Notes: a model not told the origin generated them from the letters alone. A stretch of DNA of 64,000 bases from Pseudomonas sp. SLFW (GCF_009905615.1 NZ_JAAAKW010000015.1:62001-126000), one strand, 5' to 3'; shown: positions 33,736 to 43,103, counted from the stretch's first letter. Made by a program: numbers and translations.

Positions 33736-33780
33736 GGTCGTCTCCTTCGAATCGGCAGTGCGGGGTGAATGGAACGGGAA

Positions 33781-34260
33781 TCAGCTTCTCAGGTGCACCA
33801 GCGGCAATTCAGTGCTCGCCAGCACCTGATTGAGCACGAAGCTCGAACGCACGCTGGTCACGCCGTCGATACGGGTCAGGTGGCCCAGCAGAAATTTCTG
33901 ATAGTGGTCCATGTCCGGCACCACGACCTTCAATTGATAGTCGGCGTCGACGCCCGTCACGAGGCTGCACTCCAGCACTTGCGGCAGGCTGCGGATCTGC
34001 TGCTCGAAGTGTTCGAAGCGATCCGGGGTGTGACGGTCCATGCCGATCAACACATACGCCGTCAGGCTCAGCCCCAGCTTCTTGCGATCCAGCAGAGCCA
34101 CCTGACGAACGATGTAGCCGTCGTCTTCCAGCTGTTTGACCCGCCGCGAGCAAGGCGATGGTGACAGACCGATGCGCTCGGCCAGCTCCTGGTTGGAAAT
34201 GCGCGCGTCACGTTGCAGTTCGGCCAAAATACTCAGGTCATATCTATCGAGCTTGCTCAC
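33781..34260 (-). CDS. Lrp/AsnC family transcriptional regulator
   Basis: A 159-residue regulator: helix-turn-helix at about 5-60 (ISNQELAERIGLSPSPCSRRVKQLEDDGYI) and an AsnC/RAM effector domain at about 68-150 (SLVTGVDADYQLKVVVPDMDHYQKFL). Such proteins respond to amino acids and form octamers. The effector and target are unknown; autoregulation from the 34261-34659 gap would be usual. Confidence 0.92.
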   Translation of the reverse strand: MSKLDRYDLSILAELQRDARISNQELAERIGLSPSPCSRRVKQLEDDGYIVRQVALLDRKKLGLSLTAYVLIGMDRHTPDRFEHFEQQIRSLPQVLECSLVTGVDADYQLKVVVPDMDHYQKFLLGHLTRIDGVTSVRSSFVLNQVLASTELPLVHLRS

Positions 34261-34384
34261 GACGGGTACCTTTATGAGATCGATTGCGCTGAATTATTCA
34301 TCCGAAGGGAAAAATTGCGCAAGTGGTGTTTTCATCAGCAACATTCGCAATCCTGTGTCGCATGCTCAGGCCTATTCTTTTAAC

Positions 34385-34578
34385 CAGAATCACTGCCCGG
34401 ACACAGCGTCCAGCGCGGCCCGCCGAATCAGGCCAGCCGCGGCCTCCAATCCGACAGGGTTGACCAGGCCACCGGGCTACGCACTGTCCAGAAGACGATG
34501 CGAGGTGAGCCGGCGCCAAAAGCGTCGAGCCAGGACGAAGTATTCGAAAGAGGGCTCCCCAAAGGGCCCTCTTTTTTT
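34385..34578 (+). ncRNA. Candidate small RNA before the Q-rich gene
   Basis: A strong intrinsic terminator on + (34547-34578) has no + gene before it for 1.1 kb, since lrp and DUF2788 read the other way. A transcript must therefore start in the 400-base gap. TATTCT at 34372 is a possible -10 and would give about 190 bases; a later start near 34490 is also possible. The segment is GC-rich with self-complementary parts (CGCGGC...GCCGCG; CGTCGAGCCAGGACG). The 5' end is a guess, and a leader/attenuator of the gene at 34660 is the main alternative. Confidence 0.4.
34547..34578 (+). terminator. Rho-independent terminator upstream of the Q-rich gene
   Basis: AAAGAGGGC pairs with GCCCTCTTT across a ten-base loop and is followed by a run of seven T. 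It is oriented on + and lies 82 bases before the next start codon. It cannot serve a known + gene. Confidence 0.85.
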
Positions 34579-34659
34579 GTGCACGCTTATAGAGTGCTGC
34601 GAACGGCGCACCCATAATGCAGTCCTACCATCAAGTATCCGCGCCGCAGTGAGGAAAGC

Positions 34660-35838
34660 ATGAACATGCGCATCTGGCGTTTGGCAGGTGTCAGTCTTTT
34701 GGCCTTGAGCATCAGCGCTCAGGTGTTGGCCGACGATAACAATCAACAACAGCAGCGCAATGAGCAACGCCAGCAACAGCAGCGGGGCTTCGAGCAGCGG
34801 CAGCAACAACAGCAGCAACAACAACAGAACCAACAGCGCAGCTTCAATATGGATCAGCAGCGCGAGCAGCAGCAACAACGCCAACAGCAACAGCAGCAAT
34901 ACCAGCAGCAGCGCCAGCAAGAACAACAGAACCAGCAGCGGCAGATTCAACAGAACCAGCAACAGCGGGCGGATCAGCAACGCCAGCAGCAGGACCGTGA
35001 GCGCAACCAGCAGCGTCAGGATCAGGTGCAGGAACAGCAGCGCCAACAACAGCGCCAGCAGGAGCTTCAGCAACAGCAACGTCAGCAGCAGCAACAGTTG
35101 CAGCAGCGTCAGTTGCAAGACCGCCAGGGCAATCTGCCGATTCAGAGTCGCCCGGACACCGTGGTGCAGACTCAGCAGCCGCGTCAGGGTTTCTACCGTG
35201 ATCAACCTCGGGACAACAATCCGTGGCGCGGCGGCGATAACCGTCCCGGCAACAACGGTCGTCCCGGTGGGCACGGCGATGGATGGGGCGGCGGGCCGCG
35301 TTATCGTCCTGGCTATGAGATAGACCGGATGCCGGGCGGTTACTCCCGCGTGCCGTATCACGGCAGCGACTATTTCTACTCAGGCGGCTATTGGTATCGC
35401 CCGCAAGGTCCGCGTTATGTGGTCGTTGCCCCGCCACGGGGTGTGCGTGTGCGGTATTTGCCGGACTATGCTCAGCAAGTCTGGCTCGGCAGCGCGCTGT
35501 TTTTCGTCGCGGCGGGCACCTATTACACCTACGAGCAGAGCTCTCAGGAATACGTCGTCGCCGAACCGCCGCAGGGCGTGGAGCCGGTCTATTCGCCGGA
35601 ACAGCAGGTGCAGCAACAGCAACCTGCCGATCCGTACGATGTGGTGGCCTACCCGGCGAATGGTCAGACGCAGCAGCAGGTCGAGCAGGACCGTTACGAC
35701 TGTTACCGCTATGCCGTGCAGCAGAGCAACTTCGACCCGGCCGCCGCGACCTACCAGCCAGCGCCAGAGGTGGTCGGGATTTATCGTCAGGCCATGGCAG
35801 CGTGTTATGCAGGGCGGGGGTATAGCGTTCAGCAGTGA
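34660..35838 (+). CDS. Exported glutamine-rich protein (DUF6515-like C-terminus)
   Basis: A 392-residue protein with a signal peptide (1-24, ending VLA). Residues about 27-150 are more than half Gln, mixed with Arg, Asn and Glu; a Gly/Asn/Pro segment follows (175-225), then a Tyr-rich conserved part (RMPGGYSRVPYHGSDYFYSGGYWYRP) and a hydrophobic segment (VWLGSALFFVAAGTYYTYEQ). The last 60 residues hold two Cys (YDCYRYAVQQS; AACYAGRGY). The C-terminal architecture resembles DUF6515. ATG at 34660 follows GAGGAAAG. Function unknown; the Q-rich part is unusual for an envelope protein. Confidence 0.82.
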   Translation: MNMRIWRLAGVSLLALSISAQVLADDNNQQQQRNEQRQQQQRGFEQRQQQQQQQQQNQQRSFNMDQQREQQQQRQQQQQQYQQQRQQEQQNQQRQIQQNQQQRADQQRQQQDRERNQQRQDQVQEQQRQQQRQQELQQQQRQQQQQLQQRQLQDRQGNLPIQSRPDTVVQTQQPRQGFYRDQPRDNNPWRGGDNRPGNNGRPGGHGDGWGGGPRYRPGYEIDRMPGGYSRVPYHGSDYFYSGGYWYRPQGPRYVVVAPPRGVRVRYLPDYAQQVWLGSALFFVAAGTYYTYEQSSQEYVVAEPPQGVEPVYSPEQQVQQQQPADPYDVVAYPANGQTQQQVEQDRYDCYRYAVQQSNFDPAAATYQPAPEVVGIYRQAMAACYAGRGYSVQQ

Positions 35839-35882
35839 GGGCTGAAGATCGGTGATGCCCTCAGGATGCCTGCTCGGTTGTC

Positions 35883-35975
35883 CCTGTGGGAGCGAATTCA
35901 TTCGCGAAATGTCGGCATGGGCGACACATGTGTATCGGGTGTACCAACGCTTCGCGAATGAATTCGCTCCTACGG
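35883..35975. repeat. REPIN, family A
   Basis: GTGGGAGCGAATTCATTCGC begins at 35887; the inverted copy ends GCTCCTAC at 35973, where one base matches the family B/C form. The spacer of about 45 bases contains ACACATGTGT, a small palindrome. It lies between the convergent Q-rich and cation-efflux genes. Confidence 0.88.
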
Positions 35976-36006
35976 AGAACACCCTCGGTTCGAGGGGGGT
36001 ACTGCT

Positions 36007-36912
36007 TCAATTCATCACCGGGCTGTTCGCCCGATTCACCACTTCCTGCGGGTCGGCGTGCACCAGCACTTCGGCCTTGGGAAATTCGGCGATGATCGCC
36101 CGCTCGACCTGCTCGCACAGTTCATGCGCCACCAGCAGCGTCAATGCGCCCGGCAATTCCAGGTGCAGCTGCACAAACCAGTGATTCCCTGAAATCCGGG
36201 TGCGCAAATCATGAGCGCCCAATACACCTGGCACGCCTTGCGCCAATTCCAACATCCGAGCACTTACGCCCGGTTCAAGCTCGGCGTCCATCAGCACCGA
36301 CACCGTTTCTCGCGCAATCGAAATCGCGCTCCACAGAATGTAGAACGCGATCGCCAGACCGAAATACGCATCCAGTTGGTCATAGCCGAAATACGCCAGC
36401 CCTAGCGCGGCCATGATGCTGATGTTGAGCAGCAAGTCGGAGCGGTAATGCAACGAGTCGGCACGAATCGCCGCCGAGCCGGTTTCATTCACCACCTTGT
36501 GCTGCAACATCAGCAACGCCACGGTCAGCGCGATGGACAGCAGCATGACCAGCATCCCCAGCCCCGGGGCTCCCAGCGCTTGAGGGTGTTGAATGCGCTC
36601 GATGGCCTGAAAGCCGATCAGAAACGCACTCACCGCGATGAACAATGACTGCGCCATGCCCGATAAGGCCTCGGCCTTGCCGTGCCCGTAGCGGTGGTCC
36701 TCATCTGCCGGCCGCAGCGCGTAATGCACGGCCAGCAGATTGAGGAACGACGCCGCGCCATCGAGCAACGAATCGGTCAGGCCAGCGAGCAGACTGACCG
36801 ACCCGCTCAACCACCAGGCAATCGCCTTGGCAATGATCAGAATGCTTGCGACGGCCAGCGACGCGCGGGTTGCCAGGCGCAATAACCGGGCGTGTTCAGG
36901 GCTGCTGCTCAT
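36007..36912 (-). CDS. Cation diffusion facilitator transporter (FieF/YiiP-like)
   Basis: A 301-residue inner-membrane divalent-cation/proton antiporter. Six membrane helices cover about 15-205; the metal site D-x3-D is in LTDSLLDGAASF (helix 2), HRYGHGKAEALSGM follows helix 2, and a C-terminal cytoplasmic domain (210-290) has HDLRTRISGNHWFVQLHLELPG. It fits the YiiP/FieF branch, exporting Zn, Fe or Cd; the ion is not predictable with certainty. Confidence 0.92.
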   Translation of the reverse strand: MSSSPEHARLLRLATRASLAVASILIIAKAIAWWLSGSVSLLAGLTDSLLDGAASFLNLLAVHYALRPADEDHRYGHGKAEALSGMAQSLFIAVSAFLIGFQAIERIQHPQALGAPGLGMLVMLLSIALTVALLMLQHKVVNETGSAAIRADSLHYRSDLLLNISIMAALGLAYFGYDQLDAYFGLAIAFYILWSAISIARETVSVLMDAELEPGVSARMLELAQGVPGVLGAHDLRTRISGNHWFVQLHLELPGALTLLVAHELCEQVERAIIAEFPKAEVLVHADPQEVVNRANSPVMN

Positions 36913-36942
36913 GGCGCTTCCTTCAATCTAACCTCGAAAACA

Positions 36943-37368
36943 TCAGGCGGACGGCACCAGACCCAGCGACGCCAGTTGCTCGACGCTGCCCTTGTGCTGG
37001 ATCAGACGCGGGTCGTCCAGTGGCAGATTGCGGCCCAGTTCGGTCTTCAGAATGGCTTGCAGTCGCAGGTTGTCCACGGTGCCGTCGGTGCGCACGGCCG
37101 GTTGCAGTTTTTCCGGGTCGACTTGCGCTTGCTTGCCATCTGGCAGGTAAATCGCGCCGGTGGCGAAGTCGACGCCAAACGCGATCACGCCGGGCAGGAT
37201 GTAGAACAGCAGGCCAATGGCGTCGAGGACCACGATGGCCGGGTCCATGCGGCCACTGCCTTGAATCTGACCACGACGTTCAGGGTAGAAAATACTGCCG
37301 CACGCGGTCAGTTGGGCCAGCAGGCTGACGACCAGGGCACCGCCAATCAAACGGGAAGGAATGCGCAT
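36943..37368 (-). CDS. Conserved lipoprotein (YceK/YidQ-like)
   Basis: A 141-residue lipoprotein with signal peptide and lipobox LTAC (Cys near residue 23), then GSIFYPERRGQ. The start ATG at 37368 follows GAGGAGA; a longer frame to 37464 has no ribosome site. VVLDAIGLLFYILPGVIAFGVDFATGAIYLP resembles the YceK/YidQ pattern. Residues 95-141 form a polar tail. Function unknown. A 30-base gap separates it from the cation-efflux gene downstream on the same strand. Confidence 0.8.
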   Translation of the reverse strand: MRIPSRLIGGALVVSLLAQLTACGSIFYPERRGQIQGSGRMDPAIVVLDAIGLLFYILPGVIAFGVDFATGAIYLPDGKQAQVDPEKLQPAVRTDGTVDNLRLQAILKTELGRNLPLDDPRLIQHKGSVEQLASLGLVPSA

Positions 37369-37511
37369 GAAAATCTCCTCAGAGGAAGTCGCAACTATAC
37401 AAGGCAAATGCCTAAGCAATAAGACTATCCAACGATGGAGACGGTTCTGTGTTGAGAGAAACAAAGCGGCGGCGCGCGCCCGTATAATCAGCGGTCTGTT
37501 TTGGAGCCCTC

Positions 37512-40043
37512 ATGATTTCACTGCCCATTGATGCCGTCCTGCCTGCCCTGCGCCAGGCCCTTGTCGAACGTGACGAAGCCGTCCTCGAAGCGCCACCGGG
37601 AGCGGGCAAGACCACGCGCGTGCCCCTGGCGCTGCTGCAGGAGCCGTGGCTGGCGGGGCAGACGATTCTGATGCTCGAACCCCGCCGCCTCGCGGCCCGT
37701 GCGGCGGCGGAGCGGTTGGCGTCGGAGCTGGGCGAGAAGGTCGGGGAAACAGTCGGCTACCGAATTCGTCTGGAGAGCAAAGTCGGGCCGAACACGCGCA
37801 TTGAAGTGGTCACCGAAGGGATTCTCACCCGTCGTTTGCAGGAAGACCCGTCGCTGGACGGCGTCGGCCTGCTGATCTTCGACGAATACCACGAGCGCAG
37901 TCTCGACGCCGATCTCGCCCTGGCCTTGAGCCTTAATGGTCGGGCCCTGTTTCGCGATGAACAGCCGCTGAAGATTCTGCTGATGTCGGCGACGCTGGAA
38001 GGCGAGCGGCTGTCGAGCCTGCTCGACGATGCGCCGGTGATCAGCAGCGAAGGCCGCATGTTCCCGGTGACGATGCAGTGGGGGCGGCCGTTTCAACCGG
38101 GCGAGTTCATCGAGCCGCGAGTGGTGCAGACCGTACTCGACGCGCTGGGCAACGAGACTGGCAGCCTGTTGGTGTTTCTGCCGGGACAGGCGGAGATTCG
38201 TCGCGTCAATCAACAGCTCGCCGACGCGTTAGGTGAGCGCAGCGACGTGATGCTTTGTCCGCTGCATGGCGAGCTGGACCTGAGCGCCCAACGCGCGGCC
38301 ATCGAACCGGCCCCGAGCGGCAAGCGCAAAGTGGTGCTGGCCACCAACATCGCCGAGACCAGCCTGACCATCGATGGTGTGCGTGTGGTGGTCGATGCCG
38401 GGTTGGCGCGGGTGCCGCGTTTCGATCCGGGCAGCGGCATGACCCGACTCGACACCCAGCGCATCTCCCGCGCCAGCGCCACGCAACGGGCCGGTCGGGC
38501 AGGGCGTCTGGAACCGGGCGTGTGCTATCGGCTGTGGTCCGAGGCCCAGCACGATCAACTCGCCGCGTATGGCACGGCGGAGATTCTTCAGGCGGACCTC
38601 GCCGGTCTGGCGTTGCAGCTCGCTCGATGGGGCGTTGAGCCTGCGCAACTGGTCTGGCTCGACACACCGCCCGCCGCCGCATACGCACAGGCGCAGGATT
38701 TGCTCGGTCGCCTCGGCGCGCTGGCCCGTAAGCCGGGTGAAGAGTGGAAGCTTGCAACCCATGGTCAAGCGATGGCCGACGTGCCTGCTCATCCGCGCAT
38801 CGCACATTTGCTGCTGCGCGGCCAGGCTTTGGGGCTTGGCGCGCTGGCCTGTGACGTCGCCGCGTTGCTGGGCGAACGCGACATTCTGCGTGGCGCAGGT
38901 GCCGATTTGCACAGTCGTCTGACATTGCTCGCAGGCACTGAAAAAGCCGGGCGCGGTGCCCAGGGTGGTGTGCAGCGGGCCAAGCAGCTGTCGCGGCAAT
39001 ATCGCGGCTATCTGAAAGGGGCGTCGACGCAGCCTGTTTCTAATCCCGATCACCCCCGCTGGCTGGGCGCCTTGCTCGCCTTGGCATACCCCGATCGCGT
39101 CGCGCAACAACGTAAGGCGGGTGGCGGTGAATACCGATTGGCCAACGGCCGCGCTGCGCTGTTCGCTGAGCCCGATGCGTTGATGAAAGAGCCGTGGCTG
39201 GTGATTGCCGACCTCGGCAGTCGGCAGGGGCAGCGTGAAGAACGGATTTACCTGGCAGCGGAGTTCGATCCGGCGCTGTTCGAGTCGGTCCTGTCGGAGC
39301 AAGTGACCACGTTCGATCAACTGGACTGGGACGAGCGCGAATGCGTGTTCCGCGCTGAGCGTCAGCGCAAGGCGGGTGAGTTGATCATCAGTCGCGAGCC
39401 GCTGATAGGGCTGGATGAATCAGCACGCAGCCAGGCCTTGCTGGCGCTGGTGCGACGCAAGGGGCTGGAGTTGTTGCCGTGGACGCCGGAACTGCGCCAA
39501 TGGCAGGCGCGGGTCAGCCTGTTGCGCCAACTGGACCTGCAAAAACAGAACAGCAGCGAATGGCCAGATATCAGCAACGAAGCGCTGCTTGAGCGTCTGG
39601 AGCATTGGCTGATGCCGTACCTGGGCAAGGTCACGCGGCTCAGTCATTTCGGCAATCTGGACCTCTCGTCGATCCTGCACAACCTGCTGCCATGGCCGCT
39701 GCCGCAGCGACTGGACGAACAGGCGCCGCATCATTTGAGCGTGCCGTCGGGCTCCTCTGTGCGACTGGACTACAGCGAAACACCGCCAATCCTCGCCGTG
39801 CGTCTGCAAGAGCTGTTCGGCCTGTCCGACACGCCACGCATCGCGGGCGGCCGACAGATCGTCAAACTGCACCTGCTTTCGCCTGCGCGCAGACCGGTGC
39901 AAGTCACGCAAGACCTCGCCAACTTCTGGCGCAGCACCTACGCCGAGGTGAAGAAGGATCTGAAGGGACGCTACCCCAAACATTACTGGCCAGACGATCC
40001 GTTGATTGCCGAGCCGACCGCGCGGATCAAGCCGAGGAAGTAG
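37512..40043 (+). CDS. hrpB: ATP-dependent helicase HrpB
   Basis: An 843-residue DEAH-box helicase. Walker A is EAPPGAGKTTRVPLALL near residue 30; the Walker B/DEAH variant is LLIFDEYHERSLDAD, with the SAT motif LMSATLEG and QRAGRAGRLEPGVCYRLW. The helicase-associated domain (about 430-530) and the HrpB-specific C-terminal domain (RYPKHYWPDDPL near the end) are present. Length is standard. The cellular role is poorly known; in some bacteria it affects RNA processing and virulence. Confidence 0.95.
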   Translation: MISLPIDAVLPALRQALVERDEAVLEAPPGAGKTTRVPLALLQEPWLAGQTILMLEPRRLAARAAAERLASELGEKVGETVGYRIRLESKVGPNTRIEVVTEGILTRRLQEDPSLDGVGLLIFDEYHERSLDADLALALSLNGRALFRDEQPLKILLMSATLEGERLSSLLDDAPVISSEGRMFPVTMQWGRPFQPGEFIEPRVVQTVLDALGNETGSLLVFLPGQAEIRRVNQQLADALGERSDVMLCPLHGELDLSAQRAAIEPAPSGKRKVVLATNIAETSLTIDGVRVVVDAGLARVPRFDPGSGMTRLDTQRISRASATQRAGRAGRLEPGVCYRLWSEAQHDQLAAYGTAEILQADLAGLALQLARWGVEPAQLVWLDTPPAAAYAQAQDLLGRLGALARKPGEEWKLATHGQAMADVPAHPRIAHLLLRGQALGLGALACDVAALLGERDILRGAGADLHSRLTLLAGTEKAGRGAQGGVQRAKQLSRQYRGYLKGASTQPVSNPDHPRWLGALLALAYPDRVAQQRKAGGGEYRLANGRAALFAEPDALMKEPWLVIADLGSRQGQREERIYLAAEFDPALFESVLSEQVTTFDQLDWDERECVFRAERQRKAGELIISREPLIGLDESARSQALLALVRRKGLELLPWTPELRQWQARVSLLRQLDLQKQNSSEWPDISNEALLERLEHWLMPYLGKVTRLSHFGNLDLSSILHNLLPWPLPQRLDEQAPHHLSVPSGSSVRLDYSETPPILAVRLQELFGLSDTPRIAGGRQIVKLHLLSPARRPVQVTQDLANFWRSTYAEVKKDLKGRYPKHYWPDDPLIAEPTARIKPRK

Positions 40044-40050
40044 CGTTACC

Positions 40051-40143
40051 CCTGTAGGAGTGAGCTTGCTCGCGATAGCTATCTTTCTGACTGATCAATG
40101 CTAGAGGGTGTAACGCTATCGCGAGCAAGCTCACTCCTACAGG
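40051..40143. repeat. REPIN, family B
   Basis: Perfect GTAGGAGTGAGCTTGCTCGC begins at 40054 and its exact inverted copy ends at 40140; flanking CCT/AGG extend the match. The spacer starts GATAGC and ends GCTATC, so the stem continues. It starts eight bases after the hrpB stop, between convergent genes. Confidence 0.92.
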
Positions 40144-40154
40144 TGAAGGTTGTG

Positions 40155-41246
40155 TTATGGCGCACCCGGCAATAAAAACCGCCCAATCACCGGCAAATGA
40201 TCCGAAATCAGCAACGTATCTTCCTGCCGAACCTGCGCGTCGATTCGCTTCAGCGCCGGGCTGTAAAACAGATAATCCAGCGTGCGATCCGGTCCATTCA
40301 CCCGTGGGTCGTTGGGGAAGCGGGTGTACCACTTTCGCGGACTCTCACCGTTGACGTCGTCGTTGCTGGGGATCATTGGGTACTTTTCCCACAGCGCATG
40401 CAGCTGACTCTCTGGCGCGTATTGTTCGCGTTGTTCGGCGGGCAGTCGCTGATACTGTCCTTGTGGCAGCAGGTTGAAGTCGCCACCGCTGACCCACAGC
40501 GTCCCGTTGGCTTCGAGCGTGTCCAGCCGTTGCGTCGTTGCAGCCACCTGTCTTTGAACGGTGTCATCGCCGGGTTTGAAATCCCCCAAATGCGTGTTCA
40601 CCACCGCCAGTTGCCCACCATCGCGAAGCGGCAGATAACTCACCAGCAAAGCGCGCTTGGGTTCAAATAGACGACCCAGCCAGTTGGCACTGGGTGAGGG
40701 CAATTGCAGGCGCTCGGCCGTGTCCAGCCGATAGCGACTCAATGTCGCCAGCTTGGTGCCGACGCTGCCGTAGATATGCGGGTTAGGCACGAAATCCGAT
40801 TTCCAGTAAAACGCCTCGGTGCTGCACGGGTACAGATCCGTCACTCGTTCCTGCAACAGCGCCAACTGATTGGTGTAATCGGTGTTCTTGGCGCCGTCGT
40901 CGACTTCCTGCAACAACACGATGTCGGGCTGCTCGTCACGAATCACCCGCGCCACTTCATCCAGGTTGTAAGCAATGTCTTCGGGAGTCGGGCGTTCATC
41001 AGGGCCGCTGCCGTCGGAGAGGTCGTACCAGAACACATAGCGTTTGCCCGCGAGGTACTGAATATTCCACGTCATGACTTTCAGCGTCTGACCGGGGACG
41101 AGGATGGGTGGCGTGGCGTCCTTTGCGTTGCAGGTGACCGGCATCTGCTCTTGTCGGGCGGGGTGCCAGGTCACGTCGTAGATCAGGCCCGCCGCCAGAA
41201 CGACCAACAGCGCAAACGCGATGAGGTAGCGCAATGAACGTTGCAT
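40155..41246 (-). CDS. Membrane-anchored endonuclease/exonuclease/phosphatase-fold protein
   Basis: A 363-residue protein with one N-terminal membrane segment (6-25) and an EEP domain facing the periplasm (about 55-360). Catalytic motifs: TWNIQYLAG, LLQEVDDGAK, GGDFNLLP and ISDHLPVIGRF. Such proteins cleave DNA, phospholipids or inositol phosphates; the substrate is not known. A periplasmic place makes a chromosomal repair role unlikely. It lies nine bases after the YciC-like gene on the same strand. Confidence 0.85.
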   Translation of the reverse strand: MQRSLRYLIAFALLVVLAAGLIYDVTWHPARQEQMPVTCNAKDATPPILVPGQTLKVMTWNIQYLAGKRYVFWYDLSDGSGPDERPTPEDIAYNLDEVARVIRDEQPDIVLLQEVDDGAKNTDYTNQLALLQERVTDLYPCSTEAFYWKSDFVPNPHIYGSVGTKLATLSRYRLDTAERLQLPSPSANWLGRLFEPKRALLVSYLPLRDGGQLAVVNTHLGDFKPGDDTVQRQVAATTQRLDTLEANGTLWVSGGDFNLLPQGQYQRLPAEQREQYAPESQLHALWEKYPMIPSNDDVNGESPRKWYTRFPNDPRVNGPDRTLDYLFYSPALKRIDAQVRQEDTLLISDHLPVIGRFLLPGAP

Positions 41247-41255
41247 CGGCGCTCC

Positions 41256-41918
41256 TCAGGCCGGTCGGACGGGCTCGTCGATCAGCATGAACAGACGGAA
41301 CATCACCACGCTAATGAACAGCTGCAAGAAGCTGGAAATGCTGTCCACTGCCAACGACAGCAGCGGGCTTTGCTGATCGGGCAGCACGTACAGGCTCAGG
41401 CCTTCAAGCACCGACAGCGGAATGTAAACGAACAGCACGCACGCCAGAATCCGTACCAGATGCCCACGTGTCATCTTGAAGCTTTCACGCATGGCGTCCA
41501 GTGGGCCCAAGCCTCGCAGCACCAGCAGGTACTCCGTGAACACCAGCTTGATCATCACCCACACGCCGGGAACGATGAACAGCGACAGACCGGCCATGAT
41601 CAGCAGCGTACTCAAAGCGGTCAGGACAGCGAAGGTCGGCCAAAGGCGCAACGTGGCGGCCAGCAGGTCACGCTTGGCGGGCGTTTCGCCACGGGTCTTG
41701 GCGGCGAGGAACAGAATCAGCGCGCCGGTGTAGAGCGGGTAAAAGAGCAGGCCAATCAACAATTGCCAGCTCGCAGAACCGTCCGGCCCCACAGCGCTGG
41801 CGAGCAGTTGCTTGGTCAAGGCTTCGAGAATTACCAGCGGCAGGCACAGCGTCACGATGGTCGCGAAATGGCGGCGGAAAAAGTAAAGCGAGTCTTGAAT
41901 GATCGTCAGCGGATTCAT
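41256..41918 (-). CDS. YciC family integral membrane protein
   Basis: A 220-residue protein with about six hydrophobic helices, starting MNPLTIIQDSLYFFRRHF, the UPF0259/YciC pattern. The start is ATG at 41918; a longer frame to 41978 would precede it with a hydrophilic segment. GPLDAMRESFKMTRGHL is a conserved cytoplasmic loop. The function is unknown. It is likely co-transcribed with the EEP protein downstream. Confidence 0.85.
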   Translation of the reverse strand: MNPLTIIQDSLYFFRRHFATIVTLCLPLVILEALTKQLLASAVGPDGSASWQLLIGLLFYPLYTGALILFLAAKTRGETPAKRDLLAATLRLWPTFAVLTALSTLLIMAGLSLFIVPGVWVMIKLVFTEYLLVLRGLGPLDAMRESFKMTRGHLVRILACVLFVYIPLSVLEGLSLYVLPDQQSPLLSLAVDSISSFLQLFISVVMFRLFMLIDEPVRPA

Positions 41919-42110
41919 GAATGGGTCACAGGAAAAACCAGGCGGACACTTTAACGTATGAGCGGTCTTACGGGCCAATAAGGCAGGTCTGTCCCGCTTC
42001 TTAACTTTTTCTACACTCTATTGAAACGCCCTTGAAACGCCCCATTACTGTTTGTGTCTGACCATTGTGGTCACGTCACAGAATTCTTACGGCAATCTAA
42101 CGAGGTCGCC

Positions 42111-42917
42111 ATGAACAGCGAAGAGCAAACCCTGATCGACGGCTTGTTTACCAAACTCAAACAAGCGGAAACCGAGTCGGCCCCCCGAGACGCCCAGGCC
42201 GAGGCGCTGATCAAGGATCATCTGACACGGCAACCCGGTGCCCCGTATTACATGGCGCAGGCGATTCTGGTTCAGGAAGTCGCTATCAAACAGCTGGAAG
42301 CCCAAAGCCGTCAGCGCGATGAGCAGATTCAACAGCTCCAGGCTGAGCTTCAACGCGCCAAAGCCCAGACACAAGCCGCGCCGGCCCAGAGCAGCGGCGG
42401 TTTCTTGTCGAGCATCTTTGGCGGCGGCTCCCGCGATCCGCAGCCACAGCAGCCGGCGTCGTCCTTCTCGCGCCCATCGAGCCCTCCACCGGCATCGGGC
42501 AGCGGCTGGCGCGACGGCCCTGCCAGCCCACCTCCGTACAACCCGCCCCCGCAAGGCAACTACGCGCAGCCTCCACAACAGGCGCCCGCAGCCCCCATTG
42601 GCAGTGGCTTTCTCGGCGGTGCGTTGAAAACTGCAGCCGGTGTGGCCGGTGGCGTGATGCTCGCTGAAGGCATCAGCAGCCTGTTCCACCACAACAGCCA
42701 GCCCCAGGAAATCGTCGAAATCATCGAGCAACAACCGGCGCAACCGGCTGCCGATCATGATCTCGGCAATGGAAACAGCGGCTGGGGCGACGACCAGCAG
42801 CGCGTGACCAGCAACGATGGCTGGGGTAATGACTCCGGTGGTTTCGCGGACACTGACTACAGCAATGATGACAGTGGTGGTTTCTTTGGTGGCGATGACG
42901 ACGATTCTTACGTCTGA
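42111..42917 (+). CDS. DUF2076 family protein
   Basis: A 268-residue protein: a charged helical N-terminus (1-85, EEQTLIDGLFTKLKQAE...QAILVQEVAIKQLEAQ), a Pro/Gln/Ser-rich linker (90-175), a Gly-zipper-like segment (GSGFLGGALKTAAGVAGGVMLAEGISSLF) and an acidic Asp/Gly tail. This order fits DUF2076. The start follows CGAGG. No signal peptide is evident. Function unknown. Confidence 0.85.
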   Translation: MNSEEQTLIDGLFTKLKQAETESAPRDAQAEALIKDHLTRQPGAPYYMAQAILVQEVAIKQLEAQSRQRDEQIQQLQAELQRAKAQTQAAPAQSSGGFLSSIFGGGSRDPQPQQPASSFSRPSSPPPASGSGWRDGPASPPPYNPPPQGNYAQPPQQAPAAPIGSGFLGGALKTAAGVAGGVMLAEGISSLFHHNSQPQEIVEIIEQQPAQPAADHDLGNGNSGWGDDQQRVTSNDGWGNDSGGFADTDYSNDDSGGFFGGDDDDSYV

Positions 42918-42929
42918 TGACTCACCCGT

Positions 42930-42968
42930 AACCGCATGTAGCCTTTCCGGCTGCATGCGGTTCCTTGT
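42930..42968 (+). terminator. Terminator after the DUF2076 gene
   Basis: AACCGCATGTAGCC pairs with GGCTGCATGCGGTT (one G-U) around TTTCC, followed by CCTTGTT. The stem is strong but the T tract is poor. It lies 12 bases after the stop. Confidence 0.7.
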
Positions 42969-43103
42969 TAGATTGTTCGCAGAACGTTCACGCCTCGCCC
43001 CTCAACCGGCACACAGACCTTCAATCCCCTTCTCAAACTGGCATACTGAGCGCCGATCCGGCGTTCGGGTCGAAGTCGCTTGTCAGCGCATCGAGGAGTT
43101 CCG

